The notes beneath the pieces were generated by a model. It worked only from the letters and a program-made list of their open reading frames with translations. It ran no database searches and had not been told where the DNA came from. From Blastomyces gilchristii SLH14081 (lineage: Eukaryota; Ascomycota; Eurotiomycetes; Onygenales; Ajellomycetaceae), in NCBI RefSeq assembly GCF_000003855.2, contig NW_003101682.1, forward strand, positions 3,412,046-3,476,045: DNA of 64,000 bases, given 5' to 3'. Positions 46,101 through 57,953 of this stretch are shown here, in pieces; within the stretch, counting starts at the first letter, position 1, and each line of letters opens with the position of its first letter. Made by a program: the position numbers and the translations under genes.

Positions 46101-46640
46101 TAGAGCTTTCTTGATATTGATCAGACTGACAGAATAGATTGATATATAATTCTACTATTAATGACTTTGTCAGCAACTCTGTCAGCAGTTTTAATGATGA
46201 CTTCTTTTTCAGAGCATTTTGTAAGTGTTGACAGAGATCTGTGTAAGATTTATAGTCTTGTGAATATCATCTTTATGAATTCTATCATTGTTAGAGAATA
46301 TTAAGCTTCTATTCTAAGCATTCAACAAGATGCCTTGTTCAGGTAGTCAGACAAGTTCTAGCATGAGATCATAGTCAAGATTCTCAACTTCATATACATA
46401 GGCATCTTCACATTGATGTCATTCAACATCTATGTTTAGTTTCATTATATAATAAATGTGAATGTCTTGTAGATCATCAAATTCTGTGAGAAGTCAGACT
46501 CTTGATAAGAGAATACACTGAAGATTATAATATCTTACAATTGAAGATTTAATCATTGTGTAATAACATAGATCACTGTCTATCATAGCTTTCATATTAT
46601 ACATGTTATCTATCACAGTAGATACAAGAATTGCATTCAT
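43107..46640 (-). pseudogene. pol: Gypsy G pol
   Basis: On the minus strand: protease near 46540-46620, RT around 45200-45950, RNase H near 44740-45100, integrase 43300-44400 and the chromodomain near 43110-43310 (ENILNKRSHS, with Trp as TGA). The RT catalytic box near 45460 reads YLDDILIF and is intact, unlike M and F. An approximately 115-bp unmutated patch at 45241-45356 contains six CpG and coincides with an approximately 80-bp deletion relative to F. Stops elsewhere make it inactive. Confidence 0.87.
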
Positions 46641-46649
46641 TGCTATTTT

Positions 46650-47818
46650 CTCTTCAAATCATTATTGTTCAATCTCTTCAAGCTTCTGCTTGTGAATTTG
46701 AACAGAAGTTAATCTTTTCTCTGTTCTATCAGAGCATTTTCATAGTTATCTTTCAAATTCTTCTCTAATGTAATATGGTTGACATGGACAGACGCTGATT
46801 CATTCTTTGAATAAGAAGACACTGATCTTTCTCTTGAGTGAGAAGACACATAGGTCAATCAGCAGTTGAAAGCAATGTGTCTCAATCAGTTACAGTGAAT
46901 GTATACTTCACATTGATATTGATCAGTGACTACTTCAGAAGTGATCTCAGAGACTCAAAAGTCTGTTCAAACAGTGAAAACTCTTGCTTATACATAGATA
47001 TTTAAATCTATTCAGTTCATAACATCTGCATCATTGCTGTTACTCCTCTTCAGCACAGATATATAAGTGACTGAGATGTGACATCTTCTGCCACTGTTCT
47101 GTATACTCTCGAGCTTGATAAGACAGTCATTTAATGTTCAGAGCTGTGTGCAGAAGCCTTCATAAGTCTGATCTTTATCTACACTTATAAGAGTCTGTAA
47201 GAGTTTAAAAGTTAATGTCTTCTTAAGCATGCTAATCTTCATTTAACTCTCTCAAGATTGATCACCTGCTTTTAAGATCTTGATGTCAAAGTCAGGAATA
47301 AATGTTGTAAGACAAGTGTTTCTCTGTCAGACACTCTGTAATCAATCTAACATCTTCTGTTATATAGCAGTGTCTCAGAACAGAATATCAAGATATTTCA
47401 TAATATTGTCAGATATTCATAACACTGATTCACATGCTTCTATTCATAAATGAAACTTCTGTTTCATGTGATTCTTCAATCATTTATTAATATATCAATC
47501 TTGATTAGTTAATGAACTGATAATATCTTCATCTACACTCAGTTTCACAAGCATTTTCATTCTTCATGATGAGTAGAGAGTGAGATCAGAAGTATTAAAA
47601 TATACAGAAGCATTTAAGTGTTCTTTCAGCACTTTTGTATTTGATTCTGTAGATGTTGAAATCACATGAGTTAATCATTAAATCTCTTCATATTGAAGTT
47701 GTTAAGTCATGTGCATGTCTGCTATCTGTTGCTGTTGTAATTTCAACATTGCTCAGAGTCACTGTAGTATCACTTCTATACTCACACTCAAGAATTCTCT
47801 CATATTATTATTAGACAT
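46650..47818 (-). pseudogene. gag: Gypsy G gag
   Basis: Start MSNNNMREF at 47818; 47759-48064 is open through the leader. The knuckle near 46880-46920 reads YIHCNWLRHIAFNC: the first Cys is Tyr, while His and the last Cys remain. Homologous to M 4529-5700. Confidence 0.8.
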
Positions 47819-48128
47819 GATTATATCATTTATCAGATATGTGATATCTGTGAAATCTGAAGAAGTGTAATTGTATGAATATCTCATATATCTAAGTGTC
47901 AGAACTCTCAGACCTTTTACTGATATTCTCTTGTAAAATCTTATTACAGAGTCAGAGTAACTGGTAAGCAAGCTTCTATCTAAGAACTCAGTGTTCACTT
48001 TAACTGATTGTTTCTCTTTCTTACATATTATTACATGTTCAGATATCTGTTGATGAATAATCATTTCTAATGAGAAGATAATATGTGAATAATTATTTCT
48101 AATAAGAAGACAATGAACATTTTTCTAG

Positions 48129-48451
48129 TATAAGAGATCTACACTGAATAGATCAGTATGATATTGATAGGTCTTATATAACAAAGAGAAAAACATTAGA
48201 GAAGGAAAAGAAAGAGAAAGTGCAAGAATCAGTGATCAAAGTGAATATTTATATATGTATGTGATAGTGTATGCAGTGGAGCTTCGGGGGCAAGAATCTA
48301 TACGCGTTCATGGCGGCCAAGAATCGGTGATTGAGAATGGCCGAGAATCGGAGCGTACGCGTTCGAGAATGAAGCGGTTGGAATCTGTGAAGTGTAATCT
48401 GTGAAGTGTAACGGAATAGTCTATATAATTGATCGGGCGCAGCCCGCCACA
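48129..48451 (-). repeat. 5' LTR of gypsy G
   Basis: 323 bp. Bases 48270-48451 are GC-rich with about a dozen CpG (for example AATCGGAGCGTACGCGTTCG), essentially unmutated, whereas the distal edge reads TATAAGAGATCTACACTG and is mutated. The mutation boundary therefore runs through the LTR. Confidence 0.9.
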
Positions 48452-51440
48452 AATAGTGAAGTTAATTATCACATCTTATCAGATTCTATCAGAGATATTA
48501 AGTGATTTCACTAGATCTTTTCTATGATTCTTTCATAAGATAATGAAGAAATAATAGTTACAGTTTCAGATAAAATGTCTGATACTATTTAATATCTCAG
48601 ATCAGTAGAACTCTTGAGAAATTATTTAATACAGTTATTCATGACCTGAATAATCAGTTATATAAGAGTCATGCATCTCTTGCATTATTCAGATATGTAA
48701 GGATTTAGAGTAAGAGACTCAGTGTTATTCACAGAATTATAGAGTATTATTATCATTAATTGAATATTCTGAGATGTCAGTTCTTATATATAGTTCTGAG
48801 AGAAATCAGAGTGCTTCTTATTATACTGCTTTGATAAGTACTTGAAGAAGTTCATTAATTTAAGCTGCTGTATATTATAGTTCATCTAATATAGATTTAA
48901 GAGAAGTTGAGATATCAGTGACAGTTCTAATTAAAGAAGTATGTATAGTGTCATAAGCTGTTTCATCTTAATTAACTAGTATCTTTGAATTCAAGAGCCA
49001 GTGCTCTCAGTTCATTTAGTAAGTATCTATTATATCAGATAATATATCTCACTCTTATTATAAGAGAGTATTTATCATTGAGTTCTGACTACTAGAATAA
49101 TAGTGTATTATAAAATGAAAGCAGCTTAAGAACTCAGATTATCACATCTGTCATTCAGTGAGTTTATAAGTAGTTGTGAAGTACTTGAGATTCTTATAAT
49201 CTGTGATTATCTCAAATTTGAAGATGCTTCAGAGTTCAGAGTCTCATTCTTCTAGACAGTATATAATTATAAGAAGTTTCTTATCATAGATCTCATAGTT
49301 GCATTCAGCAAGACTCAGTTTCTTAGACATGAAGATGTATAATTATAAGATGTCTTTATTATCATATTATAATATAGCTTCTTCTGTGATATAGTCAGAG
49401 AAATCAGCTTCAATAACTATTTTATAATCAGAATTGAATATTATCAGCAGAGAGATATTAATAAATATCTTCTTTATCTGTATAAATACAGCTTCAGCAT
49501 CTGCTAATCATTGAAATACTGAGTCTTTCTTAGTGAGTTCTGTAAGTGATCTCATAATATCTGAGAAGTTTTGTATAAATTACTGATAAAAGTTAGTAAA
49601 TTCAATGAAGCTTTATACATCTTTCACAGTATATACAGTCTCTCACTTGAGAATAGCAAAGATCTTCTCAGAATTTATTTGAATTCTCTCACCAGCTTCT
49701 ATGATAAAGTCTACATATTTTATACTCTTGACTTTGAAATTATACTTATTAATATCTATTGATAATTCTGTCTCTTATAATTATTATAATATCTTTCACA
49801 TGTATTCTTGATATTCTTTTCTGAATCTGTCAGTGAAGATGAGAATGTTCTCTAGATATATAGATACACACTTATCAAGAAAATCTTGAACTGCTCAGTT
49901 AATATATTTCTGAAATATACTGAGAACATTAGTCAGTTCAAAGAGTGTGACTATTCATTCAAAGAGATCATAATATGTTTGAAATACTGTAAGTCATTCA
50001 TCTTCTTCAGTGATATAAATCTTATGAAATACAGTGATAATATCTAGCTTTATAAATCATTGAGCTTATCTGATATATACTAGAATTTCATTGATAAGAG
50101 ATAAGAGATAATGATCTTTCTTTATCAATCTATTCAGATCTTAATAGTTTATACAGAATTAAAGTTCTTTATCTGACTTCTTTGTAAAGAGAATAGAAGC
50201 TGCAGCAGAAGAGTTATTAATATATATAAATTCTTTATTTAACAGATTATTGAGTGTCTTTTAAAGAAGAAGAAGTTCATCTTAAGATATATTATAAAGA
50301 GAGTCTCAAGATAACTCAGAGTTCTTATCATTCTTCTTTTCTAACTTAATACTGTGATTCACTTCTGAGTATTGTAAAGAAGATATATTCATAATATTAT
50401 CTTATTGAAAGATATCACCACGGTGGCCGAATGGTTAATGCGGCCACCCGGTAGCACCTTGGCGTGGGAAACCAAGGCGCGTGGGTTCGAAACCCGCAGG
50501 GGATACATTAAATCCAGAACTCAAGCACCTCAGGTTTCTAATAAATACAGAGGTGTACAAATCACTTCAATGAATCACTCTATGTTCCTGAGCTGGGAAG
50601 TTATTATCGCATGTATTTAATTGTCACTCCTTTGTATTTTCCTATGTTCTTGTTATCTTGGTGTGGTCTCAACACCTGTATTTCCTCCTGTATAACCAAC
50701 ACTTGACCTGTATTTAACATCACGCAAGGACTCATCATAAGCTCCGCTTGCATATGAGTATAATGAAAGAATAATAATAATAATTATTGAAAGATATCTA
50801 GATATTCATGATATTATTAAGAGAGTTTTGTATGAGAATCTGTTATTATAGTATAAGATAACTTTTCTAGAACTTTCTTGATATTGATCAGACTGATAGA
50901 ATAGAGTGATATATAATTCTACTATCAGTGACTTTATTAATAACTCTGTTAATAATTTTAATAATGACTTCTTTTTTGAAGTATTTTGTAAGTGTTGACA
51001 GAGATCTGTGTAAGATTTATAGTCTTATGAATATTATCTTTGTGAATTCTATTATTATTAGAGAATATTAAGCTTCTGTTTTAAGCATTTAATAAGATGT
51101 CTTATTCAGATATTCAGACAAGTTCTAGTATGAGATTATAGTCAAGATTCTTAACTTTGTATGTATAAACATCTTTATATTGATATTCTTCAACATCTAT
51201 ATTTAGTTTTATCATGTAATAAGTGTGAATGTCTTTTAAATCATTAAATTCTGCAAAGAGTCAGAGTCTTGATAAGAGAATACACTGAAGATTATAATAT
51301 CTTACAATTGAAGATTTAATTATTATATAATAACATAGACTGCTGTCTATCATGACTTTCATATTATACATATTATCTATCACAGTAGATACAAGAATTG
51401 CATTCATTGTCATTTTCTCTTTAAATTATTATTATTCATT
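48452..51440 (-). pseudogene. pol: Gypsy F pol, N-terminal to integrase part
   Basis: Continues F from the G insertion: integrase N-terminus, RNase H near 49080-49440, RT near 49500-50250 (box YLEN near 49840, from YLDD), and the protease region near 51340. SINE 3 lies between protease and RT at 50417. Only a small number of CC/GG and CpG remain. Confidence 0.82.
50417..50783 (+). mobile_element. SINE copy 3, best preserved
   Basis: 367 bp with a clean head: A box TGGCCGAATGGTTAATGCGG, B box GGTTCGAAACC. The target duplication TTATTGAAAGATATC (15 bp) at 50402-50416 and 50784-50798 is perfect. Its 3' end shares TGCATA, TATAAT and AAGAAT at matching spacing with the LINE tail. An open frame through the head (50405-50620) is incidental. 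Confidence 0.95.
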
Positions 51441-51449
51441 CTCTTCAAG

Positions 51450-52592
51450 CTTCTGTTTATAAATTTGAACAGAAGCTAATCTTTTCTCTGTTTCATCAGA
51501 GCATTCTTATAGGTATCTTCTGAATTCTTCTTTAATATAATGTGATTGATATGAACAGGCACTGATTCATTCTTTGAATGAGAAGACATGTAGTCTGATT
51601 GATAGTTGAAAGTAATATACTCTGATCAGTTACAGTTGATGCACACTTCTTATTAATATTGATTGATAACTTCTTTGAGAGTGATCTCAGAGACTCAGAA
51701 GTCTGTTTGAATGACAGAGACTCTTGCTTATATATAGATATTTAAGTCTACTCAGTTCATAGCATCTGTATCATTATTGTTATTTCTCAGTGCAGATATA
51801 TGAGTGACTGAGTTATTTCATAATACAGATATGTGAGTATAATATTTTCTATCACTATTCTGCATACTCTTAAGCTTGATAAGATAATTATTCAATATCT
51901 GAAGCTGTGTAAAGAAGTCTTTATAAGTTAAGTCTTTATTTATACTTATAAGAGTCTGTAAGAGTTTGAAAGTTAGTGTCTTCTTAAGCATACTAATCTT
52001 TATTTAATTCTCTCAAGATTGATCATCTGCTTCTAAGATCTTGATGTTAAAGTCAGGAATAAATATTATAAGAGAAGTATTTCTCTGTTAGATACTCTGT
52101 AATCAATCTAATACTTTCTGTTATATAACAGTGTCTTAAAACAGAATATCAAGATATTTGATAATATTGTCAGATGTTTGTAATACTGATTCACATGCTT
52201 TCATTCATGAATGAAACTTCTGTTTTATATGATTCTTCAATCATTCATTGATATATTAATCTTGATTGATTAGTAAATCAATAATATCTTCATCTATACA
52301 CAGTTTTATGAGCATTTTCATTCTTCATAATGAGTAGAGAGTGAGATTGAAAGTATTGAAATATGTAAGAGCATCTAAGCATTCTTTCAGTGCTTTTGTA
52401 TTTAATTCTGTAGATGTTGAAATTGTATAGATTTCTTATTAAGTTAATTATTGAATTTTCTTATATTAAAGTTATTGAGTTATATGCATATCAGCTATCT
52501 GTTACTGTTGTAATTTCAACATTACTTAGAGTCACTGTGATATTGTATTTATGCTTGTGTTCAAGAGTTCTCTCATATTATTATTAGACATG
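51450..52592 (-). pseudogene. gag: Gypsy F gag
   Basis: Start at 52592 (MSNNNMRE). The knuckle near 51600-51650 reads CINCNWSEYITFNY, with both His and last Cys as Tyr. Homologous to the gag of M and G. Confidence 0.8.
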
Positions 52593-52828
52593 ATTATATT
52601 GATTATTGAATATGTAATATTCTCTTCATAGAATCTTGTTACAGAGTCAGAGTGACTGATGAGTAAGCTTGTATCTGAGAACTTAATATCTGCTTAACTG
52701 TTTGACTGTTTCTCTATTTCTTACATGTTGTTATATGTTCAGGTATCTTGATAAGTGATCATTTCTAATAAGAAGATGATGAATGTGAATAATCATTTCT
52801 AATAAGAAGATGTTGAATGTTTTTCTAG

Positions 52829-53146
52829 TGTAAGAAGCCTATGCCGAATAGATCAGTATAATATATAGGTCTTAAATAACAAACAGAAAAACATTAGAGA
52901 AGAAAAGAAAGAGAAAGTGTGAGAATCAGCAATTGAAGTGAATATTTATATGTGTACATGGTGGTGTACACGGTGGAACTTCGGGGCGGAAGAATAGGAG
53001 TATTTGTATGTGGTGGAGCTTCGGGGCGGAAGAATAGGAATTCTGTAGGTTTTCAGCCGAGGATCAGCGACCGAGAATCGGAGCGGTAGGAATCTGTGGA
53101 GTGTAACAGAATAGTCTATATGATTGATCGGGCGCAGCCCGCCACA
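52829..53146 (-). repeat. 5' LTR of gypsy F
   Basis: 318 bp, with CACGGTGGAACTTCGGGGCGG and a near-repeat of it 50 bases on; the end reads GCGCAGCCCGCCACA unmutated. More GC and CpG than the 3' LTR. Confidence 0.92.
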
Positions 53147-53151
53147 CTCTA

Positions 53152-53241
53152 TATATTATAGAAAAACCAACTTTTCTGAGTAAAATGCTCTGTAACATGA
53201 CCTCACATGATATCATGTGTATCTCATCAAAATGAATTCAT
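53152..53241 (-). mobile_element. MITE-like element, right arm
   Basis: Inverse of the two left-arm segments. Joined, the element would be about 200 bp and almost entirely a hairpin. The outer limits are approximate and no target duplication was identified. 53242-53383 shows no confident feature apart from an intron-like GTATGA...TTTACAG interval. Confidence 0.72.
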
Positions 53242-53383
53242 CTGAACAGCCAGCTCTGCAGCCTGTATGACTCTGATATTAATCTTCATTCTTTTCTTTA
53301 CAGATATTCTCTACTATATTTACATTCTTTATACTCTTCTTTACATTCATTTCAATCTATATGTTTATTAATATACTCATTTT

Positions 53384-53597
53384 ATGCACTGCTGCTCAGT
53401 GTGTGAGAATTCTCATTCTCTCAGTGTGTTTAAACAGCTTCAATTTAATGCATTATTCTGTATATGCTCTACATGCTGTCAAGCTCAACATTATGCATGT
53501 CTGTCACATTCAGTTCAAATCTCCTGTTCATTATTGAGAAATGTAGCTACTTTCATACTCAACTCACAGCAAGTTGAGCTGTTGCACTGTGATACAT
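53384..53597 (+). pseudogene. Unidentified Cys-rich protein X, 5' half
   Basis: Open from an ATG with 11 Cys in about 70 codons, in CxxC pairs (CCSVC, CICSTCC). It reads in frame up to HCDT and continues at 60548 as YCDTC after removal of the chimeric insertion J, whose target duplication ACTGTGATACAT lies at 53586-53597. I do not recognise the family. It might be a zinc-binding domain of a transposon protein or a host gene; the true start may lie upstream. Confidence 0.55.
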
Positions 53598-53977
53598 TAT
53601 TATTATTATTATTATTCTTCAATTATTGATGTATGCAGTCAGAGACTATGACATCTATCTGAGAAATTTTAGTTCTCAGGGTTTTTCCTATATCTGTAAA
53701 GTTAACTATTATACATTCACCAATTTCAGATATGCAAAATCAGAAAATTCCAGCTTAGAATACAAAAACTGTGTACAAATTACAGTATTTTATTATCTTC
53801 TGATACTTTGAAACTATTTGACAATATCATGACAAAGGAAAAGAGAACACAGTCTTAAAGATAGACACATTAAATAGATAGATAGAAAGAAATTGAAAGA
53901 AAAAGATAAAGTAAAGAGAGACTGTAACAAAACACAACACAAATTATTAAAAGATAGTATATAACTCTTTTAACAGA

Positions 53978-56900
53978 CTATGTCTGATTGATTTCCTCCT
54001 CTTCATATTCAGATATTTCTGAATTTAGCCATTTTCTTATAGCTGCTTGAGTTTCTGATAGAAAGTCTATTAAGTATTTAATTCCTGTCTCAGTTGAGAA
54101 TAAGAATCTCATATTTAATTGATTTAGATCATACTTCTCTTTCAATCTGACTCTGAGACTGTTGTATAATGCACAGTGTATTACAATATACTCAGGATTT
54201 TCATTTGCATTGCAGAATAAGCATTCTATTGAGTCAAATCTATCATCAAATCTTTGTATATAAGATTTGAAATAGCCATGTTCTAGTTTCAGCTGTATTA
54301 TAGATGAGAATATTTTCTTTTTACATTTAATTGAACAAGATTTTCACTTGAGTTTTGTTTCAAATCTTGAATAATGTACACTCTTCTTTTGTTTCTACCA
54401 GCTTTCATTTCACTTGTCTAAACAAGATTCTTTTATTTTTCTCTTTATAAAAGATCAGAACATAATTTTTTGAATAGATCTGATTAATTCTGCACTCTTT
54501 TTTACAGCTGAATCAGCCAATTCATTATCATGAATATTCATATGAGCAGGAACTCAGTGCAGATGAATTATTAGCTTTAATATTCTTCTCTTTTGAAATT
54601 TCAAAACAGAGTTTAAGATCAGTTCAAGATTCATTTGATCATTATAAATTTGACTATTTCTAAGTCTTTTTAAAGCAGCTTGACTATCAGAGAATATCTA
54701 TGTCTCTGTCAAACTATTTCCTCTTTTATGAGATTTTATTTCAATGAGTTTGAAAGCTTTCACTATTACAAATAGTTCAGCATCAAAGACTTCAGATTCA
54801 CAGTCTAAATTTCAGAAATCTGAGATAAAATTGATATTATCTTCAGAATAAGCAATGTCTGTGTCTAATCTATTCAAATTCTCATTTTTTGAGTCATCTG
54901 AATAAATCAGAATAGAGTCTTTTATATTGATTGTAGAAATCCTCTTCAAATACTGTTCATATTCTTTCTCTTTAGATAGTTCACTTATTTATAAGTCTAT
55001 AAGAGATTCAAGCTTTTCTCTTCAGAGAGATAACTTCTCATGAGGAACTTTTTCAACATTTAAAGAAGAAAATTGATTTTTAATCAGAGAGTATAGTCTG
55101 TATAGTTGAGAAGACATTTTCTTTGAAGAATTATTTTCATTTCAATCAAGAAATCTATTTCAATCCAGTTCATTTTCAGAGTTAATTAATGAAAATGAAG
55201 AAGAGAGTCTTTCTCTGATTATATGATTTAAGCTCATCTTTATAACTCTCAGAGCATAGTTTATACAGGCCTTTTCAAATCTAATAGCAGGAGATGGAAT
55301 TCAAGCTTCAATTTTCATTGATTTAATAGAAGATAATTTAAATGCTCTCAGAATTCTTCTCAAGACTCTGTTTGACAGACTTTGAAAGAGTTCAGTGAAA
55401 TTCTCTTGATTATTTCATTACACTTGAACTCTATAATCAGCTACTGATGTAATACAGGCTATATATAACTGTCTCATAGCCTGAAAGAATAGACCTCTCT
55501 CTGTATTTGATACTCTGATTATGTTGTTCAATAGTCTTTCTATCTTAACAATTCTTTATTGAATGTGATATTTAAAATTCAACTTGAAGTTTAATCATAC
55601 TTCTAATCATTTGACATTTACACTGACTTTAATCTCTTTAAAAGAGTTAGAGATAGTTCTTTCTCATTGAATCTAGAAAAGAAATGAATTAACTCAGTTT
55701 TATTCATATTAAATTAAATTTAATTAATATCTTCTCTAACAAAGATTTTCTTTACAGCTTCTTCAATTACTTTCAAATTCTCTTTAATAGTTTTTGAGCT
55801 GTAGACTAGATCAATATCATCTATATAACTCAGAGATCACACTATTCTCATATTTCTATTTTTGAATAGATATGCAGTGTATATTGTAAATAAAATAAGT
55901 GAGATTGAAGATTCTTACAGTACTTCTATTTTTATCTCAGTCTTGTCTTATTTCATTTCATCAAAGAAAAGTTGTATAATTCTTTTAGATATAAAACAGT
56001 TAAATCATTTTATTAGAGAAAATGACAGTTTTAACACCTTCAATATCTGAATTAACTTTGACTTTGAAACATAATCAAATGCTTCTTTTATATCAATAAA
56101 AACTGCAGTTGAGACCAGATCTTCATGCTTTGCTATTTGAATATCATGAACAACTGGGAGAACAGTGTCAATTGCAGAACACTGTTTTCTATCTCTTATT
56201 TATTTACTGAATAAAAGAGAATTACTGATAGAGCTTATAAAAGATAGTTGAGTAGCTATTATCTTTTCTAAAACCTTTTCTAGACAGTTCAATAGAGATA
56301 TTACTCTATATAACTTAGAAATTGAAGTTTTTCTATTAAATTTTACAAGAATTACTTCAGTGGCTTCTCTCCAGCATTCAGAATGATATTCATTTTTCAA
56401 GAGATTGAAAAAGAGCTCAAAATATTCATTCTTTAAGTAGAAGTATATATTTTGAATAATCAAGTGATTAATTGAATCAGGCCCTGCAGCAGTTTTAACT
56501 GAACTTGAGAAGATAGCTGACTCTAATTCATCTTGAGTAAGATCAGGTCATTCTCAGTCATTTTCATCAATATAGTTGAGAAGTGATATATTCTCTTCCT
56601 CTGAATCTGAATCTGATGAGTTTTGAAAGAGAGTTCTCATAAAAGCTTAACATTTTTGCTCAAAAGAGTTTGCTGTATATAATTTATTCTGAAACTCATA
56701 TTCTAAGGTTGAAAGTTTTGCTACACTTCTTGTTTTAGTATAGTTAAAAGCTTTAAAAACTTTCTTTTCTTCTACTTCTTTAAGAAATTTATTACAGTAG
56801 TCTGTTTTAGCTCTTTTAATATCTGAAAAATATTCATTTCTGACAGCTTTGAACTCTGTAACAGAAATTATATCATTCTTTCAATCTCTTCTAGCAGTAG

Positions 56901-57930
56901 TCAATTGTTTTCTTGTAGATATGATATTCTCATTTCATCAAGGTTTTGAATACTCAGAAGACTTTCTCTTTGAAATATTATTTTTAACACTTACTAGAAT
57001 AATAGATGTAATGAGCTTTACTCTATTCTCAAGCATTTCATTTGAGATATCTTGACCAGAATTCTAATATAGCTCACTCTGTCTTTCAGATTTTAACAGT
57101 TTTATACTTTCTTCAACTGCCTTTCAGTCAGCTTTTTCAAAGTTAAACTGATTAGAGAGAAGAGGATTTTCACTCATTTATTCTTCACTCAGTTCAATAT
57201 CAAATTGAATAATCTCATGATCTGATTCTGATATCTTATTTGAATTAATAAATCAGTTTACAAGTCTTCTTTTCATTATATTTTATAATATGAAGATTAG
57301 ATCTATAATAGATTTCTGTTTCATCTCTTTTCTAAAGAATGTTTGTTAATCAGACTTGTTAACTAAATCTATTGAATGCTCAAAGATTCATTCAATCAGA
57401 TTATCAACTCTTACTGCTCTTTTACATTCTGAATTTTATCAGAGATAATGTGCATTGAAATCTCCTACAATTATAGAGTTTCTTGATGAAGTTATGTTCA
57501 GAAACTCTCTATCAATTATTCAGATATTATTATTTTTCTTCAATGACTTTTCATTATAGATATTTATGAGCTGTATAGTATCAAACTCATTCTCTTTATC
57601 TATAATATCACCTACCAGAATATCAGGGTCAGACATGATATTAAATCTTAGATTAAATTGATATCTTGATCTCTTTCTTTTATAGATCACTTCTCTTGAC
57701 TTTATCTGAAACTTTTGAGATATAAAGCAGTAGTAGCTTGAATGAGAAATGATATATTTTTGCTCAGCATCAAAATTCAGCTCCTGAAGAAGTATAAAAT
57801 CAACTTCTTATTCAAATACAATTTGAAGATAAGAATAAATGCAATTTGAGTTTCTATTCACATTATTTTGAATAAATGTGATTTTTAAAGAGTTTTTAAA
57901 CTTTTTTTGTTGTTTTTGTTGTATATTTAT
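53978..57930 (-). pseudogene. LINE J ORF2
   Basis: The same three-domain protein. The endonuclease motif near 57450 reads GDFNAH, intact, and the RT box near 55825 reads SYIDDID, also intact. The start ATG reads ATA at 57928-57930. Open pieces include 56200-56463 (CWREATEVILVKFNRK). The C-terminal zinc motif near 54200 is CLFCN...EYIVIHC. It is the LINE copy with the best-kept catalytic residues, but still has stops. Confidence 0.87.
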
Positions 57931-57953
57931 ATTAAAAGAGAGTAGAGTAGTAT

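Larger units (their letters stand above)
42865..48451 (-). mobile_element. Gypsy element G, nested in F
   Basis: Minus orientation, M family. The 3' LTR is truncated by the gap (visible 42865-43106). The 5' LTR is 48129-48451. F sequence resumes at 48452 with AATAGTGAAG. F before the gap ends GATTATAG, consistent with a roughly 5-bp duplication (A)ATAG, though the gap prevents proof. Integrase, RT, protease and gag follow in order. RT is the best preserved of the gypsy copies. Confidence 0.9.
41394..53146 (-). mobile_element. Gypsy element F, complete, split by gypsy G and SINE 3
   Basis: Both LTRs are 318 bp (41394-41711 and 52829-53146). The target duplication CTCTA at 41389-41393 and 53147-53151 is perfect. 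Internal sequence lies in 41712-42764 and 48452-52828. It is the M family in minus orientation: gag starts at 52592 and integrase/chromodomain sits near the left LTR. The RT box near 49840 reads YLEN, so RT is dead. Confidence 0.92.

Noticed and set aside
50405..50620. 71-codon frame through SINE 3
   Set aside because: It translates the tRNA-like head and crosses the target duplication, so it is incidental.
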